DNA from: Gammaproteobacteria bacterium
GTDB taxonomy: Bacteria; Pseudomonadota; Gammaproteobacteria; Steroidobacterales; Steroidobacteraceae
Reading direction: 5' to 3'
Assembly: GCA_024642505.1 (NCBI GenBank)
Contig: JAHEAZ010000001.1
Location: forward strand, 47,568-111,567
DNA length: 64,000 bases
Under the pieces are notes generated by a model. That model saw only the letters and a list, made by a program, of their open reading frames with translations, did no database searches and was not told the origin of the DNA. The position numbers and the translations under genes are program-made. Shown here piece after piece: positions 9,901 through 18,434 of the stretch. Numbering within the stretch: the first letter of the stretch is position 1; every line of letters starts with the position of its first letter.

Positions 9901-10117
9901 CATCGCCGCGCGGGCCCGTGTCGGTAACGTCTATGTCAACCGCAACATGATCGGTGCGGTGGTCGGCGTGCAGCCTTTCGGCGGATGTGGCCTGTCCGGA
10001 ACCGGACCCAAGGCCGGCGGACCGCACTACCTGCACCGGTTTGCAACCGAGCGCACTGTTACAACCAACACTTCCGCCGTCGGCGGCAATACGGTGCTGC
10101 TGTCGATCGAGGAATAG
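6908..10117 (+). CDS. putA: bifunctional proline dehydrogenase / P5C dehydrogenase
   Basis: A 1069-residue enzyme that oxidises proline to glutamate in two steps with substrate channelling. The FAD-dependent PRODH barrel spans about residues 130-520 (VKLSALHARYEF, FTVDAEEVDRLE, LVKGAYWDAEIKRAQ). The aldehyde dehydrogenase domain spans about 570-1050 (CISPWNFPLAIFTG, AETGGQNAMI, catalytic Cys in AAGQRCSALR). The N-terminal ribbon-helix-helix DNA-binding domain of E. coli PutA is absent, as is its long C-terminal extension, so it cannot repress its own gene; the divergent Lrp-type protein probably does the regulation. The start is uncertain: GTG 6908, ATG 6917, or GTG 6959, which has a purine-rich AGGCGGGGGGA upstream. 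Confidence 0.96.
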   Translation: MAGMSPARQPDQAGGPDVSEFLWPADSAGETSIGPAINRWFLADETTVIQELLPLARLDDAGSRRVLGEAIGLVDAVRAERGGSAGIEAFLQQYDLGSREGVILMCIAEALLRIPDADTADKLIADKIASGNWSEYLGEADSLFVNASTWGLMLTGRIVRPEPADLESPSSFLARLVGRIGEPMVRGAFRQAMRIMGHQFVMGRNMGEALRRAAAGDNTRYRYTFDMLGESALTSRDADRYFEAYSSAIQKVSSIARAGLPPEAWPSISVKLSALHARYEFSNRTDVLKILGPRLEALALASMKAGVAFTVDAEEVDRLEISLELFDRLLAAPVLDGWGGLGLAVQSYQKRGLDVLRWLGRRADETGRMVNVRLVKGAYWDAEIKRAQERGLPGYPVFTRKPNTDVSFLACARLLLEGTERLYPQFASHNAHSVAWVMQVAEANGRHFEFQRLHGMGEELYDQLKDPAGQPVPCRVYAPVGSHEDLLPYLVRRLLENGANTSFVNRIVDERVPSAEVVSDPVAEVERLGSIPHPRIPLPVRMFGDERVNSMGVNLADGAEQTRLAKECSTASTNSWRAAPIVGGRERDGTRRPVRNPAHREDIVGEVTSASAELADEALGLAVKAQPAWDRRPAADRAAILERAADAFEAGRGELIALCVREAGKTIPDSIAELREAVDFLRYYAARARRDFGEVLLMPGPTGESNRLELHGRGVFACISPWNFPLAIFTGQVAAALAAGNAVIAKPAEQTALVAAAAIRLLLAAGVPGDVLHFLPGKGSVIGPRLTSDPRLDGVAFTGSTETGRLINRTLAGRDAPLAAVIAETGGQNAMIVDSSALLEQVVHDAITSAFNAAGQRCSALRVMFVQEDVADRVLDLLGGAMELLRLGDPGLLETDIGPVIDAAAQEQLEAHARRIVQGSRWHHRVSLGPEHAHGCFVAPLAVEIEGIEVLEQEVFGPILHVVRYRSDELDAVIDAINQTGYGLTLGVHSRIDGVARRIAARARVGNVYVNRNMIGAVVGVQPFGGCGLSGTGPKAGGPHYLHRFATERTVTTNTSAVGGNTVLLSIEE

Positions 10118-10147
10118 TCGCCGGTCGCGACTGCCAATCTTGCGGAT

Positions 10148-10336
10148 TCATTTTCCGTCGTCTGGGTCGGACCGCCGCAGCTTTGCCGCGGGCAGCCGGC
10201 CCGCCTCGCGCAGGCCCCTGCGCAACAGGAAGTCGATCTGGGCATTCAGGCTGCGCAGGTCGTCATCCGCCCAGCGGCGTAGCGCAGCCAGGATCTCCGG
10301 GTCGATGCGCAGCAGGAAAGCCTCGCGCTTGGCCAC
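10148..10336 (-). CDS. Arc-type ribbon-helix-helix protein
   Basis: About 62 residues from a GTG at 10336 (preceded by GGAGACC). An upstream GTG at 10381, directly after the SPFH stop, would give 77 residues. The sequence matches the Arc/MetJ fold: a beta strand REAFLLRIDPEIL, helix A ILAALRRWADDDL, then SLNAQIDFLLRRGLREAG as helix B, with the Arc-like S-N-x-Q turn. It is directly downstream of an SPFH gene, a pairing I recall from related genomes. Likely role: autorepressor of the SPFH operon, or an accessory with no toxin partner. The palindrome at 11364-11391 is the obvious operator candidate. Confidence 0.78.
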   Translation of the reverse strand: MAKREAFLLRIDPEILAALRRWADDDLRSLNAQIDFLLRRGLREAGRLPAAKLRRSDPDDGK

Positions 10337-10381
10337 TCGCTGGTCTCCAGGGGCGGAGGGCTCGAGTGCCCCCGCTGGCAC

Positions 10382-11335
10382 TCAGTTGTAGAGGGTACCC
10401 GTGTTTACCACAGGCTGCGTATGGCGGTCGCTGCACAGTACGACCAGCAGGTTAGATACCATCGCCGCGCGTCGCTCGTCGTCGAGTTCGACGATCTTGT
10501 CCCGCGCGAGGTGGTCGAGCGCCATCTGCACCATCCCGACGGCTCCCTCGACGATCTTGGACCGCGCCGCAACCACCGCTGCAGCCTGCTGACGCTGCAG
10601 CATCGCGGCCGCTATCTCCGGCGCATAGGCGAGGTGGCTGATACGGGCCTCGATTACGTCCACGCCGGCCTTGTCCAGCCGTTCCTGGATATCCCGTTGC
10701 AGCTGCTCGCAGATCACAGCGGTGCTGCCGCGCAACGAGACCTCGTGCTCCTCGCTGTCATAGGGATGGCGGGTCGCCATGTTGCGCAGTGCCGCCTCGG
10801 TCTGTACTGCGACGAAGTCCTCGTAGTCGTCCACTTCGAACAGAGCCTCGGCAGTATTGACCACGCGCCAGACGACGACGGCTGAGATCTCGATCGGGTT
10901 GCCGTCGCGGTCGTTGACCTTGGAAGGCCGGCCAAGGGTGCGGGTGCGTTCCTGGACAACCTTGCCAGCTGCATCCTTCTTCTCTGGAGTGCTGATGGAG
11001 CCAGTCTCGAAATTGCGGATTCGCAGCGAGATCTTTTTCTTGGTAAAGAAGGGATTGACCCAGTAGAAACCCGACTCGAGTGCCGAGCCCTTGTATTGGC
11101 CGAACAGCAACAGGACCCGCGCCTGATTGGGGGCAATTGCCATGTAGCCGGCGAGCGACACGATTCCGGACAGGATCAGCAGCACCCCGGCTACGATGGA
11201 CCAGCCGGATCCCTCGCCCATGCTGAGCGCATGCAGCGCCACGATTGTCTGCCAGGGGCCCCCGACCAGCAGGGCAAGGGTAACGAGCAATGGCAGCCAG
11301 CCCGACAGTGGTCGATAGGTCTTTTCACTAACCAT
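10382..11335 (-). CDS. SPFH/Band 7 domain membrane protein
   Basis: A 317-residue membrane-anchored protein. Two hydrophobic segments lie near residues 12-60 ([14 protein letters not shown] and [22 protein letters not shown]). The SPFH domain follows from about residue 65 ([20 protein letters not shown], then [19 protein letters not shown] and [12 protein letters not shown]), with a C-terminal alanine-rich helix ([21 protein letters not shown]). SPFH proteins scaffold membrane microdomains or control proteases; the partner here is unknown. ATG 11335 is chosen for the AAGGAG ribosome-binding site 5-10 nt upstream. It is followed immediately by the RHH gene, making a two-gene operon. Confidence 0.88.
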   Translation of the reverse strand: MVSEKTYRPLSGWLPLLVTLALLVGGPWQTIVALHALSMGEGSGWSIVAGVLLILSGIVSLAGYMAIAPNQARVLLLFGQYKGSALESGFYWVNPFFTKKKISLRIRNFETGSISTPEKKDAAGKVVQERTRTLGRPSKVNDRDGNPIEISAVVVWRVVNTAEALFEVDDYEDFVAVQTEAALRNMATRHPYDSEEHEVSLRGSTAVICEQLQRDIQERLDKAGVDVIEARISHLAYAPEIAAAMLQRQQAAAVVAARSKIVEGAVGMVQMALDHLARDKIVELDDERRAAMVSNLLVVLCSDRHTQPVVNTGTLYN

Positions 11336-11363
11336 TGACTTCTCCTTCAACTTGGCATGATAT

Positions 11364-11391
11364 GATTTCACAATGATATCATATTGAAATC
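11364..11391. promoter_or_regulatory. 28-bp near-perfect palindrome upstream of the SPFH-RHH operon
   Basis: The two 14-base halves (GATTTCACAATGAT and ATCATATTGAAATC) are reverse complements at 12 of 14 positions and centre on ATGATATCAT. The region is AT-rich in a GC-rich genome, and an extra ATGATAT half-site lies at 11357-11363. It ends 28 nt before the SPFH ATG on the minus strand, where a promoter operator belongs. Binding by the RHH protein is inferred from size, symmetry and linkage. Confidence 0.65.
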
Positions 11392-11443
11392 GCCCGGCAA
11401 GGTGGAACCCGCATGGTCCCGGATAGCGACCGATGCGACGACC

Positions 11444-11956
11444 TCAGCGCGTGTTCTTGGGGAAGTCGTGAAAATCCAGGCGGGCACTACCATCCTGCAG
11501 CCGGTTCCAGTCCTCAAGCGGAACCAACAGGCTGGTCACGGCGCAAGTCGGCATGTCGCCAAGTGAGTCATCGCCGACCAGCCGGATGGCCAGGTCCGAG
11601 AGCCCCGGATTGTGCCCGAACAGCATGACGTGTCGGGCCCGCTTGCCCAGGCGGTGCAGGACATTGAGCAACTCACCGCACGAGGCGAGGTAGGCATCGT
11701 CGGCGAAGCGGATTCGTTCCGGCGGGTACCCGAAGGCCGTGGCAAAGACGGCGGCAGTAGCGCGTGCGCGTGCGGCCGGGCTCGAGATCATGAGCGTCGG
11801 AACAAGACCGCTCGCAACCAGACGCGCAGCCATTTCGGGTGCGTCACGCTCGCCGCGTGGGTTCAGCGGCCGGTCGAAATCCGTCATAGAGGCGTCCGTC
11901 CAGTCGGACTTGGCGTGACGGACCAGGGTTAGCCGTTTCCCGTCGCGACGGATCAC
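11444..11956 (-). CDS. sixA: phosphohistidine phosphatase, SixA family
   Basis: A 170-residue histidine phosphatase. The RHG-type motif is LTLVRHAKSDW near residue 9, the second catalytic His is in VMLFGHNPGLSDLA, and RPLNPRGERDAPEMA is typical of SixA. SixA dephosphorylates histidine on HPt/PTS-type proteins in E. coli. The GTG start at 11956 overlaps the TGA of sufT by three bases (GTGA), so it is translationally coupled to the suf operon. Any link to Fe-S assembly is unknown. Confidence 0.88.
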   Translation of the reverse strand: MIRRDGKRLTLVRHAKSDWTDASMTDFDRPLNPRGERDAPEMAARLVASGLVPTLMISSPAARARATAAVFATAFGYPPERIRFADDAYLASCGELLNVLHRLGKRARHVMLFGHNPGLSDLAIRLVGDDSLGDMPTCAVTSLLVPLEDWNRLQDGSARLDFHDFPKNTR

Positions 11957-12504
11957 ATCATGCCGGTCTCGAGGCGCGCGGCCTCGGACATCATCGACTG
12001 GTTCCATGGCGGCTCAAACACGATTTCGACGCGGGCATCGCGGATGGTTGGAACCGCCTCGATCTTGTCCTTGATGTCCTGGGCAAGGAATTCCCCCATG
12101 CCGCAGCCTGGAGCAGTCAGCGTCATCTTTACCTCCACGTTGCGGGATCCGTCCTTGTTGGGTACGACCTGGCACTCGTAGATCAGGCCGAGGTCGACCA
12201 CGTTGATCGGTATTTCGGGGTCGAAGCACGTCTTCATCTGCTCCCAGACCAGGTTGCGCACGTCCTCGTCAGTCGCGCCGGGCGGCAGTTCGGGTTTCTT
12301 GAAAGGCTCCTTGCCAATGGCATCCGCATCGTCGCCGGCAATGCGGAACAGGTTCCCCTCGACATAGATCGTGAAGCTGCCGCCGAGCGCCTGCGTGATG
12401 TAGCCCACGCTACCCGTACGCAGCTTGACCTCGATGCCGGCAGGGATGATCACCGCCTGGACGTCACGTTGTACGACGATCGGCTCGTTTTCGTGTCGGC
12501 GCAT
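11953..12504 (-). CDS. sufT: Fe-S maturation factor SufT (MIP18/PaaD-like)
   Basis: A 183-residue protein with an N-terminal extension and a MIP18/DUF59 domain from about residue 75. It shows the hallmark TCFDPEIPINVVDLGLIYEC, the TLTAPGCGMG loop with its conserved Cys, and VEIVFEPPW near the end. SufT helps mature Fe-S proteins under high demand for clusters. It is 7 nt downstream of sufU and overlaps sixA. Confidence 0.93.
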   Translation of the reverse strand: MRRHENEPIVVQRDVQAVIIPAGIEVKLRTGSVGYITQALGGSFTIYVEGNLFRIAGDDADAIGKEPFKKPELPPGATDEDVRNLVWEQMKTCFDPEIPINVVDLGLIYECQVVPNKDGSRNVEVKMTLTAPGCGMGEFLAQDIKDKIEAVPTIRDARVEIVFEPPWNQSMMSEAARLETGMM

Positions 12505-12511
12505 GATCGAT

Positions 12512-12955
12512 CTACTCCGTCGTCACCGGTGCCGCGTCCCGTGCGAGCGCCGCATTGAGCGTATGCCAGCAGAGGCTCGCGCACTTCACGCGGGCCGGAA
12601 ACTCCCGCACCCCTGAAAGCGCGGCCAGCTTGCCGAGGTCGGCAGGCACGGGCGCGTCGTGGCGCGTCAGCATGTCGTGTACTTCGCCAAACAGGTGACG
12701 GACCTCGGCCAGCGACTTTCCCTTGACCGCCTCGGTCATGAGCGACGCCGAGGCGGTCGAGATAGCGCAGCCCTTGCCCTCGAAACGGATGTCCCTAATG
12801 AGATCAGATTCAACATCAATAAAAATGTGTAACCTATCGCCACATAGAGGATTATTTCCTTCCGAATCGCGATTGAATTGCTCCAGCCGACCGAAATTCC
12901 GGGGCTTCTTGTTGTGATCGACGATGACGTCGCGGTACAGGTCGGCGAGGTCCAT
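12512..12955 (-). CDS. sufU: SUF-type sulfur-transfer/scaffold protein SufU
   Basis: A 147-residue member of the SUF NifU-like family. It holds the three metal/sulfur-binding cysteines in NNPLCGDR, EGKGCAIS and CASLCWHT, and the DLYRDVIVDHNKKPRNFG start. It accepts persulfide from SufS in systems lacking SufE. The ATG at 12955 shares one base with the sufS TGA. An odd feature: codons covering positions 12791-12880 are AT-rich (34 of 90 bases G or C by my count) with AAT, TTA, AGG, ATT and TTT codons foreign to the rest of the operon. Confidence 0.94.
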   Translation of the reverse strand: MDLADLYRDVIVDHNKKPRNFGRLEQFNRDSEGNNPLCGDRLHIFIDVESDLIRDIRFEGKGCAISTASASLMTEAVKGKSLAEVRHLFGEVHDMLTRHDAPVPADLGKLAALSGVREFPARVKCASLCWHTLNAALARDAAPVTTE

Positions 12956-14199
12956 CACCCCAACATCTCCCTGGCATGCCCCAGCGACGCGACCAATGCA
13001 TCGATCTCGGCGCGGGTGTTGTAGAAGGCGAACGAGGCCCTGGCGGTGGCTGGTACCCCGAAGAAATCCATGACCGGCATGGCGCAGTGGTGCCCGGTGC
13101 GGATGGCGATGCCCTCGGCATCGAGAATCGTACCGAGGTCGTGAGGGTGTATGCCCTCGACCACAAACGAGACCAGGCTCGCCTTCTCCGGGGCCGTGCC
13201 GATGATCAAAAGCCCCGGAATGGCGCCAAGACGTTCGGTCGCATAGGCAAGCAGGTCGGCCTCGTGTCGGGCGATGCGTTCGAGGCCGATGCCCTCCACG
13301 TAGTCGACAGCCGCGCCGAGGCCGATCGCACCGGCGATATTCGGGGTTCCGGCCTCGAACTTGTAGGGCAGGGCGTTGTAGGTCGTGCGCTCGAACGATA
13401 CGGTCAGGATCATGTCGCCACCGCCTTGCCACGGCGGCATGGCCGACAGCTCGGCCTCGCGGCCGTACAGGACACCGATTCCGGTCGGGCCGTAGAGCTT
13501 GTGGCCGGAAAAGGCGTAGAAGTCGCAACCGATGGACTGCATGTCGACCCGCTGGTGTGGCACCGCCTGCGCGCCGTCTACGAGCGTGGTTATGCCGCGC
13601 TCGCGGGCAGCTGCGATGAACTGTTCCACAGGCAAGACCGTGCCCAGCGCATTCGAAACGTGTGCGATGGCCACCATCCGGGTCCGCGGCCCGAGCATGG
13701 CCAGGTAGGCGTCGAAGTCGACGACGCCGCGTTGGTCGATCGGCACGACCTTCAGTGCGGCGCCAGTCTGCTCGCAAAGCTGCTGCCAGGGAACGATGTT
13801 GGCGTGGTGTTCCAGCCAGGTGATGACGATCTCGTCGCCAGGCACGAGCCTGGGCCGGCCCCAGGACTGCGCCACGAGGTTGATCGCCTCGGTCGTCCCG
13901 CGAACAAATACGATTTCCCGGGGTGATGCCGCATTCAGGAAGCGGCGGATCTTTTCGCGCGCCCCCTCGAAAAGGTCAGTCGCTTCCTGTGACAGGGTGT
14001 GAACGCCGCGGTGGACGTTTGCGTGGTGCTGTTGGTAATAGTCACTCTCGGCCTCGATGACCGCGCGCGGCCGTTGGGCCGAGGCACCATTGTCAAGGTA
14101 GGCCAGCGGTCGCCCGCGGATTTGTCGCGACAGGATCGGGAAATCCTGGCGAATGCGCGTCAGGTCGAGCGGCGCCAGGGTGCTGGGGTCGGCCGCCAT
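12955..14199 (-). CDS. sufS: cysteine desulfurase SufS
   Basis: Group II PLP-dependent cysteine desulfurase, 414 residues. The cofactor lysine is in YAFSGHKLYGPTGIGVLYG and the active-site persulfide cysteine in GIAIRTGHHCAMPVM. The N-terminus RQDFPILSRQIRGRPLAYLDN is typical. It supplies sulfur to SufU and the SufBCD scaffold. The ATG at 14199 shares one base with the sufD TGA, so it is translationally coupled. Confidence 0.96.
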   Translation of the reverse strand: MAADPSTLAPLDLTRIRQDFPILSRQIRGRPLAYLDNGASAQRPRAVIEAESDYYQQHHANVHRGVHTLSQEATDLFEGAREKIRRFLNAASPREIVFVRGTTEAINLVAQSWGRPRLVPGDEIVITWLEHHANIVPWQQLCEQTGAALKVVPIDQRGVVDFDAYLAMLGPRTRMVAIAHVSNALGTVLPVEQFIAAARERGITTLVDGAQAVPHQRVDMQSIGCDFYAFSGHKLYGPTGIGVLYGREAELSAMPPWQGGGDMILTVSFERTTYNALPYKFEAGTPNIAGAIGLGAAVDYVEGIGLERIARHEADLLAYATERLGAIPGLLIIGTAPEKASLVSFVVEGIHPHDLGTILDAEGIAIRTGHHCAMPVMDFFGVPATARASFAFYNTRAEIDALVASLGHAREMLG

Positions 14200-15524
14200 C
14201 AGACGAACTCCTTGATGACGTCTCGATCTGGCAGCCGTCCTACCACCAGCTCCTCGATATGGCGCCGGAGTTCGGGCAGGGCAACGCGCGCGACCACGTC
14301 CTCGCAAAAGGCGAATGTCAGCAGGCCGCGGGCCGTCTCGGGGTCGATGCCGCGCGAGAGCAGGTAGAACAACTGGTTGGTGTCCAGCGAGCCGGTCGTC
14401 GCACCGTGGCTGCACTTGACGTCGTCGGTGAGGATCTCCAGCTGGGGACGCGCGTTGATTTCCGCCAGCGGTGACAGTATGAGGTTTCGGCTCGACTGGC
14501 GGGAGTCAGCCTTGCTCGCGCCTGCTCCGACCACGATGCGACCGTTGAACGAGCCGCGGCCGCGGCCGGTGGCCACGCCACGCACCAGTTCGTTGGAGCG
14601 AGTATGCGGCGCGACGTGCTCGATGACCGTGTACAGGTCGGCGAGCCGCGATACGTCAACCATGAACAAGCCATGAAGCTCGCATGCGGCGCCGGGCCCC
14701 TCCAGTCGGACACAGATGTTGCTGCGCAGGATCCGTCCACCGAGCATGAACAGCTGCTGGCGGTAAAGGCTGTCCCGCGCCTGTCCGGCCTGGATGGTTT
14801 CCACATGAACGGAATTCTCGCCCTGCTGGAACAGGCGCAAGTGTTCTACCGATGCGCCTTCGGCCAACGTGACTTCGCAGGCCACGTTGGACAGCGACGC
14901 GGCCTCGCTGCTGCTGATGAAGTGCTCGATCAACTGCAGCCGGCTGGCGCTGCCGGCCTCGACCAGAACTCGCGCGTGTGACGCCTCCCTGCCGGTGTCG
15001 ATGTGCACGACGTACAGGGGTCCAGACGGCGTCGCCCCGTCGGGTACGCGGATTACGATGCCATCGTCGACAAAAGCCTCCGCCAGCAGGGCAAAGCGGT
15101 CGTCAGCGTCGTCGCCGGGCACTCGCAGCGCACGTGAGAGGGATTCGGGATCCCTCTCGATGACGGCGGCGAGGCTCTCAGCGGTCAGCCCGGAGTCGCC
15201 ACCTATCGCCGACAGATCGTCGGCGAACCGCCCGTCGATGAGGACGACGGTATTGGCTGGCGCCAATCCGGAAAGTGCTCCGGCGAGCAGCTCGCCAGGG
15301 GCTCGCGAGCGGTCGGACAAGCCGAAATTGCGGCGGTCGATCTCGGCCCAGTCGAGGTACTTCCAGTTCTCGTCGCGCCGGTCGGGCAAGCCACGCGCGA
15401 GCAGGCGGTCCAGGGCCACTCTCCGCCGCCGATCCCACGCGGCTCCGCCGCGCAGCCGACCGCGCGCCGCCAGGTGGGCCTGCTCGATGCGCTCGAGTGT
15501 CGAACCACGGTTAGCCACGCTCAT
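14199..15524 (-). CDS. sufD: Fe-S assembly scaffold protein SufD
   Basis: A 441-residue SufB paralogue that forms the SufBC2D scaffold. The N-terminal helical part has the conserved GLPDRRDENWKYLDW; the C-terminal beta-helix ends in QLEILTDDVKCSHGATTGSL, FYLLSRGIDPETARGLL and the family tail. The ATG at 15524 overlaps the sufC TGA by four bases (ATGA). Start fits: a longer reading would run into sufC. Confidence 0.95.
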   Translation of the reverse strand: MSVANRGSTLERIEQAHLAARGRLRGGAAWDRRRRVALDRLLARGLPDRRDENWKYLDWAEIDRRNFGLSDRSRAPGELLAGALSGLAPANTVVLIDGRFADDLSAIGGDSGLTAESLAAVIERDPESLSRALRVPGDDADDRFALLAEAFVDDGIVIRVPDGATPSGPLYVVHIDTGREASHARVLVEAGSASRLQLIEHFISSSEAASLSNVACEVTLAEGASVEHLRLFQQGENSVHVETIQAGQARDSLYRQQLFMLGGRILRSNICVRLEGPGAACELHGLFMVDVSRLADLYTVIEHVAPHTRSNELVRGVATGRGRGSFNGRIVVGAGASKADSRQSSRNLILSPLAEINARPQLEILTDDVKCSHGATTGSLDTNQLFYLLSRGIDPETARGLLTFAFCEDVVARVALPELRRHIEELVVGRLPDRDVIKEFV

Positions 15525-16297
15525 GCTGCGGCCGCCTCCTGGCGCACCCAATCGTAGCCGCGCCGCTCCAGTTCGCGCGCCAGGTCCTTGTCGCCGGACT
15601 TGATGATCCTGCCTGAGGCGAGCACATGCACACGGTCGGGAACGATGTAATCGAGCAGGCGCTGGTAATGCGTGACCATGACGATGGCGCGCTCGTCGTG
15701 CCGCAGGCTGTTCACCCCGTTGGCGACGACCTTGAGTGCGTCGATGTCGAGTCCAGAATCAGTTTCGTCGAGGAGTGCGAGGATGGGCTCCAGGACCGTC
15801 ATCTGCAGCACCTCGTTGCGTTTCTTTTCGCCGCCGGAGAACCCCTCGTTGACGCCCCGGTTCAGGAAGCTCTCATCCATTTGCATGAGCTTCATCTTTT
15901 CGCGCACCAGGCCGAGGAACTCGAAGGCATCAACCTCGGGCTGGCCGCGATGCTTGCGAAGCGCATTTAGCGCGGCCTTAAGCAGGTAGACGTTGTTGAC
16001 GCCGGGGATTTCAACAGGATACTGGAATGCCAGGAACACACCGGCGCGTGCCCGCTCCTCGGTCGGCAGGTCGAGCAGGTTGCGGCCGAGGTAGGTGACC
16101 TTGCCCGACACGACTTCGTAGTCGGGGCGACCGGCGAGCACGCCTGCGAGCGTGCTCTTGCCGGAGCCGTTCGGACCCATGATGGCGTGCACCTCGCCGG
16201 CGCGGATTTCGAGCGAGATGCCGTTCAGGATCTTGTGCGAGCCGACCTTGGCATGAAGGTCCTCGACGCTAAGGATGATTTCGCCCTTGGCAGGCAT
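15521..16297 (-). CDS. sufC: Fe-S assembly ATPase SufC
   Basis: A 258-residue ABC-type ATPase of the SufBC2D complex. Walker A is GPNGSGKSTLAG, the signature is EGFSGGEKKRNEVLQM, and Walker B is ILALLDETDSGLDIDAL, all matching the SufC subgroup. It powers the shape change of SufBD during cluster assembly and is not a transporter. It lies between sufB (21-nt gap) and sufD. Confidence 0.97.
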   Translation of the reverse strand: MPAKGEIILSVEDLHAKVGSHKILNGISLEIRAGEVHAIMGPNGSGKSTLAGVLAGRPDYEVVSGKVTYLGRNLLDLPTEERARAGVFLAFQYPVEIPGVNNVYLLKAALNALRKHRGQPEVDAFEFLGLVREKMKLMQMDESFLNRGVNEGFSGGEKKRNEVLQMTVLEPILALLDETDSGLDIDALKVVANGVNSLRHDERAIVMVTHYQRLLDYIVPDRVHVLASGRIIKSGDKDLARELERRGYDWVRQEAAAA

Positions 16298-16318
16298 GGT
16301 TTGGTCTCCGTTTGTCCG

Positions 16319-17767
<1,449 letters not shown>

Positions 17768-17798
17768 CTATCCTCCGGGAATTCGTGCCGGCATCGTC

Positions 17799-18269
17799 CT
17801 AGGCCCTTGTCAGCGGCTGCCAGCCACCGCCCAGCGCAGACCGCAGGTCGGGGGTCTTGACCGTCGCGTCGTGCGCGATCAGCGACGTCAGCCGGACTTC
17901 CTGAAGCGAGCGACGGATTGCCAGGCTGACCTGTTGCCAGCTGTGGCCGACGCTGCAGCTCGCCTCGATGTCGCAATTGCCGTGGTCGCTCGCACACTCG
18001 GTAAGGGCCACCGGACCCTCGACCGCATCGATGATCTCGGCGGCGCTGATTTCATGCGGGGGACGGGCCAGCTGGTAGCCGCCGCGTGATCCGCGAGTTG
18101 AACGTACCAGGGTTGCGCGCTGCAATTCCTTGAGCAGCTTGCTGACGGTGGGCAGGCCGATCCCGGTGCGCTCCGCCAGTTCGGGTGCGCTGAGCAGCTC
18201 GGCGGGCCGTTCCGAGAGTGCCCCGAGGATGACCGTCGCATAGTCGGTGAGTTTGCTGATCCGCAGCAT
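17799..18269 (-). CDS. sufR: Rrf2-family SUF regulator
   Basis: A 156-residue Rrf2/IscR-type repressor. The winged helix is at residues 1-75 (MLRISKLTDYATVILGAL, GIGLPTVSKLLKELQRATLV, RGSRGGYQLAR). Three cysteines spaced Cx6Cx5C in LTECASDHGNCDIEASCSV probably ligate a 2Fe-2S cluster, close to the Cx5Cx5C of IscR. It heads the suf operon and most likely represses it when clusters are plentiful. The ATG at 18269 fits the family's usual N-terminus; longer readings run antisense through the aldolase gene. Confidence 0.92.
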   Translation of the reverse strand: MLRISKLTDYATVILGALSERPAELLSAPELAERTGIGLPTVSKLLKELQRATLVRSTRGSRGGYQLARPPHEISAAEIIDAVEGPVALTECASDHGNCDIEASCSVGHSWQQVSLAIRRSLQEVRLTSLIAHDATVKTPDLRSALGGGWQPLTRA

Positions 18270-18294
18270 GTCGGCCAGGGCTCCATTTTTAAAC

Positions 18295-18311
18295 AGGACA
18301 ATTTTAGTCCT
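18295..18311. promoter_or_regulatory. Inverted repeat AGGAC-N7-GTCCT, likely suf operator
   Basis: AGGACAATTTTAGTCCT lies 25-42 nt upstream of the sufR ATG in an AT-rich patch. Its dyad symmetry and the ATAGGACTAAAATTGTCC reading on the minus strand resemble IscR/Rrf2 binding sites (GACT-AT-rich-AGTC type). It is a good candidate for the autoregulatory operator of SufR. Confidence 0.6.
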
Positions 18312-18434
18312 ATTAGTTAGAATTGTGTAGTGCCCGGGTGGGGGCGGCATCAGCCATTTGCTAAAATCTGCTGATCCGCAGGCGCTGCGGACCACCGCAG
18401 CCCGGCACAATGCACTCCGTGGAGGAAGCAGACG

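Noticed and set aside
10116..10132. AGTCGC-N5-GCGACT hairpin after putA as a terminator
   Set aside because: Only 6-bp arms and no T-run; too weak to list as a terminator.
10148..10381. The RHH protein as the detached DNA-binding domain of PutA
   Set aside because: It is on the opposite strand to putA, convergent with it, and abuts the SPFH stop codon; its sequence is Arc-like in the SPFH-linked style.
12956..13777. Leftward open frame extending sufU upstream for about 270 codons
   Set aside because: It runs in another frame of sufS. SufU begins at 12955 with the family-standard DLYRDVIVDHNKKPR start.
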